Assembly: GCA_947627385.1 (NCBI GenBank)
Contig: CANQVV010000006.1
Span: 1-35,448, forward strand
Source: an uncultured Bacilli bacterium
Lineage (GTDB): Bacteria; Bacillota_I; Bacilli_A; RF39; UBA660
Reading direction: 5' to 3'
DNA: 35,448 bases
Below, piece after piece: positions 32,894 through 35,448 of the stretch. Each line of letters starts with the position of its first letter. Positions within the stretch are counted from its first letter, which is position 1. The notes under the pieces are model-generated. The model worked only from the letters and a program-made list of their open reading frames with translations, was not told where the DNA came from and made no database searches. The translations under genes and the position numbers were made by a program.

Positions 32894-34043
32894 AGAAGCA
32901 GCCAAAAAAATTGAAGAAATAATTAAGCATTATAATATAAAGGGAAAATGTATTAATATTGAAGAAAATCATACCGGTAACATTAATAGTACTTATATAA
33001 TTACGATGGAAGATGATTTAGGTAATATAAAACATTATATTGTTCAAAGAATTAATACGAATGCTTTTAAAAGACCAGATTTGTTAATGCATAATATTGA
33101 AAGTATAACTAATCATTTAAGTAGAGAATTAAAAGCTTTAAATGATAATAAACATCAAGCCTTAGAGTTAGTTAAAACTATTGATGATGAAGTATATTGT
33201 TATATATTACAAGGAGATAATAGAGAATATTATCGTATATATAATTATATTGAAAACTCTAAATCTTATGATATTGTTAAAGATTGTGAAACTGCTTATA
33301 AAGTAGGACAAGCTTTTGGAAATTTTCAAATGTTGTTACGTGATTTTCCTATTAATTCTTTGGCCTTTACTATTCCGGATTTTCATAATACACCAAAAAG
33401 ATTTGCTCAATTGGAAGAAGATATTTTTAATGGCTTAAAAAAAAGAATTCCGGAAATAGGACAAGAATTTTATACAATATATTTAAATAAAAAACGTTAT
33501 GGCCAAATAATTAATGCATTAAATGAGGGAAGAATTCCTTGGCGGGTTACCCATAATGATACAAAGGTTAATAATGTTATGATCGATGCAACTACTGATG
33601 AATTTTTAGCTGTTATTGATTTAGATACTGTTATGCCAGGTAGTCTTCTTTATGATTATGGTGATGGTATTCGTTCAACGGCGGCTACGGCTTTTGAAAA
33701 TGAAACTGATTTAAGTAAAGTAGGATTGGATTTAGAATTATTTAAAGCATACACTGATGGCTTTTTAAGTGAAATGGCATCTTGTATAACCGAAGAAGAA
33801 GTAGCGTTAATGGGTGAGTCAATTCGAATAATTACTTTGGAACTTGCTATTAGATTTTTAGATGATTATATTGTTGGTGATATGTATTTTAAAGTTGATC
33901 CTAATAGGCCTCGGCATAATTTAGAAAGAGCCCAAAATCAATTAGCCTTAGCCCAAGATATTGCCAAAAAAATGCCAGATATTGAAAAATATATAAAAGA
34001 GTGTTATAAAAGATATAGAGGAAAAAGTAGAATTATTATTTAA
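32886..34043 (+). CDS. Aminoglycoside-phosphotransferase-fold kinase, N-acetylhexosamine 1-kinase-like
   Basis: 385 aa from ATG 32886 (GAGGAAAG before it), overlapping the uvrC stop; the track start at 32862 is an extension. APH-fold features: N-lobe HTGNINSTYIITM and HYIVQRINTNAF, catalytic loop RVTHNDTKVNNVMID and metal-binding LAVIDLDTVMPGSLLYDYGD. The HNDTKxNNVM...IDLDTVMPG pattern is that of NahK-type kinases that make GlcNAc/GalNAc-1-phosphate. That product would feed nucleotide-sugar synthesis for the envelope polymers, but this link is inference. Homoserine or choline kinase branches are less likely from these motifs. Its stop lies in a perfect hairpin before the tRNA. Confidence 0.83.
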   Translation: MNEEAAKKIEEIIKHYNIKGKCINIEENHTGNINSTYIITMEDDLGNIKHYIVQRINTNAFKRPDLLMHNIESITNHLSRELKALNDNKHQALELVKTIDDEVYCYILQGDNREYYRIYNYIENSKSYDIVKDCETAYKVGQAFGNFQMLLRDFPINSLAFTIPDFHNTPKRFAQLEEDIFNGLKKRIPEIGQEFYTIYLNKKRYGQIINALNEGRIPWRVTHNDTKVNNVMIDATTDEFLAVIDLDTVMPGSLLYDYGDGIRSTAATAFENETDLSKVGLDLELFKAYTDGFLSEMASCITEEEVALMGESIRIITLELAIRFLDDYIVGDMYFKVDPNRPRHNLERAQNQLALAQDIAKKMPDIEKYIKECYKRYRGKSRIII

Positions 34044-34063
34044 CTTACCTAAGGTAAGTTAAA
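34039..34063. repeat. Perfect 12-bp inverted repeat over the kinase stop codon
   Basis: TTTAACTTACCT and AGGTAAGTTAAA flank a single A. The stop TAA (34041-34043) is in the left arm and the tRNA starts 2 nt after the right arm. There is no T-run after it, so it is not a standard terminator. It may be an RNA processing signal or stop-overlapping stabiliser. Confidence 0.5.
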
Positions 34064-34064
34064 T

Positions 34065-34138
34065 GCCAAATTAGTTTAGTGGTAAAACAAGGCACTCGTA
34101 ATGCTTAGCCGTGAGTTCGATTCTCACATTTGGCACCA
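34065..34138 (+). tRNA. tRNA-Thr, anticodon CGU
   Basis: A complete 74-nt cloverleaf: acceptor GCCAAAT/ATTTGGC, D arm GTTT...AAAC, anticodon arm AGGCA-CTCGTAA-TGCTT with one G-U pair, T arm GTGAG-TTCGATT-CTCAC, discriminator A and encoded CCA. The anticodon CGU reads ACG, a rare Thr codon in such AT-rich genes. Downstream are a small hairpin (ACTCGAA-AGA-TTCGAGT, 34151-34167) and a terminator. No duplicate of its 3' end is seen further right in the window. Confidence 0.96.
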
Positions 34139-34186
34139 GATTGATAGGAAACTCGAAAGATTCGAGTATAAATATAAAACAAATAT

Positions 34187-34213
34187 AAAACGACTTGTCA
34201 AAAAGTCGTTTTT
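34187..34213 (+). terminator. Terminator of the tRNA transcript
   Basis: AAAACGACTT (34187-34196) pairs perfectly with AAGTCGTTTT (34203-34212), with T continuing to 34213. The right side of the left arm overlaps the -35 box of the antisense RNA promoter. Confidence 0.8.
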
Positions 34214-34223
34214 ATGTTATTAT
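34195..34223 (+). promoter_or_regulatory. Promoter of the candidate antitoxin RNA
   Basis: TTGTCA (34195-34200), exactly 17 nt, TATTAT (34218-34223). Transcription would begin near 34230 and run toward the toxin gene's 3' end. The spacer is formed by the tRNA terminator arm. Confidence 0.6.
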
Positions 34224-34244
34224 GAATATGTCAAGGAAACTTGC

Positions 34245-34286
34245 ATAAAATAAAAAAGGGAACATTCAGTTTTGCAAGTTGAATGT
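34245..34286 (-). terminator. Terminator of the toxin mRNA (- strand)
   Basis: Read on the - strand: ACATTCA (34286-34280), 11-nt loop, TGAATGT (34268-34262), then TCCC and TTTTTT (34257-34252) with further T. It ends a transcript of about 240 nt that starts near 34487. Confidence 0.65.
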
Positions 34287-34308
34287 CTACCCAATTAATA
34301 TTGTTTAG

Positions 34309-34345
34309 ACATTTAATTCATGTAAGAATTAAGTGTCATTTTTTT
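34309..34345 (+). terminator. Terminator of the candidate antisense RNA
   Basis: An 11-bp stem ACATTTAATTC (34309-34319) / GAATTAAGTGT (34326-34336), one G-U pair, loop ATGTAA, then CA and seven T. It only works on the + strand; on the - strand no T-run follows the hairpin. Confidence 0.75.
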
Positions 34346-34428
34346 ATAACTACTATCATAACGATAAGGAGAAATAAAATGATAGCAATGAGCTTTAGAA
34401 CTTTTATAACAAAAGTCTTAGTTTTCAT
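34336..34428 (-). CDS. Candidate type I toxin: 30-aa single-helix membrane peptide
   Basis: Too short for the ORF track; the track's + strand ORF 34283-34525 is its antisense shadow. ATG at 34428 is preceded on the - strand by AGGAGG ten nt away within GAGAGGAGGTTTG. The peptide is a Lys-rich start (MKTKTFVIKVLK), a hydrophobic helix (LIAIILFLLIVMIVVI) and KK at the end. Length, single helix and flanking Lys are those of type I toxins such as TisB, Fst or BsrG, but the sequence matches no family I know. It has its own promoter and terminator, and a convergent antisense RNA covers its 3' end. A harmless small membrane protein is the alternative. Confidence 0.62.
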   Translation of the reverse strand: MKTKTFVIKVLKLIAIILFLLIVMIVVIKK

Positions 34429-34483
34429 CTTTATCAAACCTCCTCTCTATAAGAGATTTGGTAGACACTCAACAACTAATATT

Positions 34484-34674
34484 CTCTACGAAAATTATAT
34501 CAAACGATTGTTCTTTATACAATAGAATTTAAAAAAAATTATAATCACAATCAAAAAATAGATGAAGATGATTTAAATAAATTATTTAATATAATAGAAA
34601 AGACATTGCAATATACAAAAGATATTCATGTTTATGGATGTAGTAATTTAGAAATATCAATATTGAAGAATTAA
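34484..34674 (+). pseudogene. Start-less remnant of an unrecognised gene
   Basis: A frame without start codon runs to TAA at 34672-34674. It reads LRKLYQTIVLYTIEF, NHNQKIDEDDLNKLFNII and EKTLQYTKDIHVYGCSNLEI. The VLYT element and the 'DEDDL.KL' stretch loosely recall the middle of PD-(D/E)XK/Rpn-like accessory proteins, but this is weak and I do not assign a family. It overlaps the toxin promoter on the other strand. Its left limit is uncertain. Confidence 0.3.
34494..34522 (-). promoter_or_regulatory. Promoter of the candidate toxin gene (- strand)
   Basis: On the - strand TTGTAT (34522-34517), 17-nt spacer, TATAAT (34499-34494). The expected start near 34487 gives a 5' leader of about 58 nt. 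The leader holds a small hairpin (CTCTTATAGAG) directly before the Shine-Dalgarno and a segment complementary to the 3' end of the same mRNA. Confidence 0.72.
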
Positions 34675-34691
34675 ACAATATTAATTTGAGA

Positions 34692-34800
34692 TTAAAAAGT
34701 AACAGTTCTTGGATCACATTTATATTTTTTTCTAATTCAGTATAATTGGTTTAATTTCTAGTTTTTTCATTATAACTAGCTCCTTTCTTAATTCATTCAA
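34692..34800 (-). pseudogene. Decayed N-terminus of an IS21-like (IstA) transposase
   Basis: On the - strand a strong AAGGAG site (34785-34780) precedes ATG 34770, and TTG 34800 in the same frame has another AAGGAG. Translation gives MKKLEIKP and then stops. With one missing A restored near 34750 and one in the seven-A run near 34724-34730, it reads PNYTELEKKYKCDPRTVT. This is the helix-turn-helix that opens IS21-type IstA transposases ('..ALAkkYgcDRRTV..'). The rest of the element is absent. Two homopolymer deletions and truncation make it a relic. Confidence 0.4.
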
Positions 34801-34862
34801 TTTACGTCAACTCCTTATTCTTAATAAGAAGTTACCATTTTTTGTACAATATTAAAAGATAC

Positions 34863-34930
34863 TATAAAAATGTCGTTTTAAGTCCGTTTAATTTTGTAGG
34901 AAAACCTACATTTTTATATTGCCTTTAACA
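34863..34930. repeat. Palindromic repeat related to the copies at 121 and 35259
   Basis: Outer arms TATAAAAATGT (34863-34873) and ACATTTTTATA (34908-34918); inner perfect hairpin TGTAGG-AAAA-CCTACA (34895-34910). The right flank ACATTTTTATATTGCC then TTTAACA matches the left-end repeat. It lies upstream of the interrupted Rpn gene. The other bases between 34801 and 35001 show no gene. Confidence 0.55.
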
Positions 34931-35001
34931 ATTTTTTTGCAATTTTTTGCAAAAATTTTTCTAAAAAAAAGGAAATAGAGATAAAAAAGCGTAAATATAA
35001 A

Positions 35002-35270
35002 GTGAAAGGAGGGAAAAATATCACGCTTCAAGAAGAAAGGCCTATTCTAATGTATGATCGAATATTTAAAACTATAATAGGGAATCATAAAGATCCTAAA
35101 ATCTTAGAATATGTCTTAAAAGATATATTAGAAGAAGAAGTCCATATAAAGGAATTTGTGAATACTAATTTAAAGGTAAGGAATAAAAATGAAAGAGTAA
35201 AAGTAACAGATTTGATAGTAACAAGTAGTAAAGGAAAAGAAATATTAGTTGAAGTGATAGTGCTAATATA
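35002..35270 (+). pseudogene. N-terminal part of an Rpn-family nuclease/transposase, interrupted by a hairpin repeat
   Basis: The frame shows the family N terminus: MYDRIFKTIIGNHKDPKILE, then YVLKDILEEEVHIKEF, LKVRNKNERVKVTDLIVTSS and KGKEILVEV, where (T/S)DLIV and LVEV are the D and ExK-like parts of the PD-(D/E)XK site. After EV the codons are those of the palindromic repeat and a TAA follows at 35268-35270, so the remaining two thirds is lost. AAAGGAGGG (35005-35013) is a perfect ribosome site, but only ATC/ACG codons follow at the right distance; the next ATG is 35050 and GTG 35002 lies before it. Confidence 0.65.
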
Positions 35271-35330
35271 AAAATGTAGGAAAAGACGAATATAAAAATG
35301 TCGAAAAACCTACAAAATTATATTAGCACT
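35259..35330. repeat. 72-bp palindromic repeat inserted in the Rpn gene
   Basis: The left 22 nt (35259-35280, AGTGCTAATATAA...TGTAGG) and right 22 nt (35309-35330) are inverted copies with only three mismatches. The 28-nt centre includes the reverse complement of CGACATTTTTATATTC. The reverse strand contains AATTTTGTAGG and CCTACATTTTTATATT, the two halves of the hairpin at 34891-34920. It therefore belongs to the same family, with an extra central unit. Confidence 0.65.
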
Positions 35331-35448
35331 TTTAATATGGTCATTTATAATAGTTATGGATATAAAAATCCTAGAAAGACTCTTATAATAAAAACTAGAT
35401 AAGTCAAGTAATACAAAATTTGATAAAATTAATCTAGGAGGATGAAAT
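35331..35448 (+). other. Leader of a gene beginning beyond the window
   Basis: No coding frame of note. The last bases contain AGGAGG (35436-35441), a consensus ribosome site, and TAAAAT shortly upstream as possible -10. The ATG at 35442 is too close to the AGGAGG to be the start, so the start codon should lie just past the end of the window. Confidence 0.45.

Larger units (their letters stand above)
34230..34345 (+). ncRNA. Candidate antisense RNA antitoxin of a type I toxin-antitoxin locus
   Basis: About 115 nt, bounded by the promoter at 34195-34223 and the terminator at 34309-34345. It has no ORF with a ribosome site. It is fully complementary to the 3' untranslated region of the - strand toxin mRNA and reaches its stop codon (34336-34338). 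Convergent arrangement with 3' overlap is that of Bacillus txpA/RatA, bsrG/SR4 and the enterococcal par locus. Internally it has a hairpin ACATTCA/TGAATGT (34262-34286). The exact 5' end is an estimate. Confidence 0.6.

Noticed and set aside
34283-34525. 80-aa ORF on the + strand in the track
   Set aside because: It is the antisense of the small - strand toxin gene and its leader. It has no suitable ribosome site, and its product is rich in Ile/Arg/His in a way typical of an antisense frame.
34139-35448. Integrated element attached at tRNA-Thr
   Set aside because: The accessory tail after the tRNA suggests an integration site, but I found no repeat of the tRNA 3' end (CTCACATTTGGCACCA) downstream and no integrase gene.
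1-35448. Mollicutes genetic code with TGA as Trp
   Set aside because: TGA ends well-defined genes (for example 3968 and 32893) and Trp is written as TGG in conserved motifs, so the standard code applies.
1-35448. CRISPR array
   Set aside because: No regularly spaced direct repeats with unique spacers were seen; the short repeats present are palindromic and irregular.

Overview
The window is extremely AT-rich (runs of A/T codons such as TTA, AAA, AAT, ATA throughout). It uses TGA as a stop (for example at the ends of the capsule kinase and uvrC genes) and TGG for Trp, so the code is standard and not the Mycoplasma code. Nearly every gene lies on the + strand, with strong AGGAGG-type ribosome sites and consensus TTGACA/TATAAT promoters. 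With a class D-type sortase, a fused Wzz/BY-kinase, a CpsB-type phosphatase and an LCP protein, this points to a Gram-positive-type, low-GC Bacillota. An uncultured gut lineage of the RF39/Mycoplasmatota-like or Clostridia CAG type is my inference.

Layout. (1) 1-511: decayed Rpn-family (PD-(D/E)XK 'transposase') remnants and a palindromic repeat. (2) 583-6342: one operon with a secreted or anchored small protein, a sortase, a membrane protein, the fused polysaccharide co-polymerase/tyrosine kinase, its PHP phosphatase, an LCP ligase and a small ORF. (3) 6385-7131: a VanZ-like protein and a 44-aa membrane peptide. (4) 7161-10720: an accessory island with a DUF4143 ATPase behind a palindromic operator, an AbiEi/AbiEii pair and a Panacea (DUF4065) protein. 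(5) 10809-24424: the main capsule/polysaccharide assembly cluster. It holds an initiating sugar-phosphate transferase, two GT2s, an FAD oxidoreductase, a large HAD protein, Wzy, LicD, Wzx, a second VanZ, a GT39-like transferase, a decayed third VanZ, a LicC-like nucleotidyltransferase and a NagD-like HAD. (6) 24643-28543: a second envelope module with an NAGPA-domain protein, an unknown anchored protein, a GT2-GtrA fusion and a PAP2 phosphatase. (7) 28581-34138: a ZnuA-like lipoprotein lacking the usual metal ligands, a YigZ/IMPACT protein on the - strand, an HELFH metallopeptidase, UvrC, an N-acetylhexosamine-kinase-like protein and tRNA-Thr(CGU). (8) 34139-35448: an accessory tail with a probable type I toxin-antitoxin locus, an unknown remnant, an IS21-like remnant, palindromic repeats and an interrupted Rpn gene.

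How it works together. The kinase, phosphatase and LCP set would control chain length and attach the polymer made by the capsule cluster. LicD with the LicC-like enzyme suggests a phospho-substituent on the glycan. The two capsule halves are separated by a toxin-antitoxin-type island.

Best candidate for something undescribed: 34187-34523. A 30-aa single-helix Lys-flanked peptide on the - strand has a near-consensus promoter, Shine-Dalgarno and terminator. A convergent + strand RNA with its own promoter and terminator covers the peptide's 3' UTR and last codon. The mRNA ends can also pair with each other over 15 nt. This is the architecture of a Gram-positive type I toxin-antitoxin system, but I do not recognise the peptide family.
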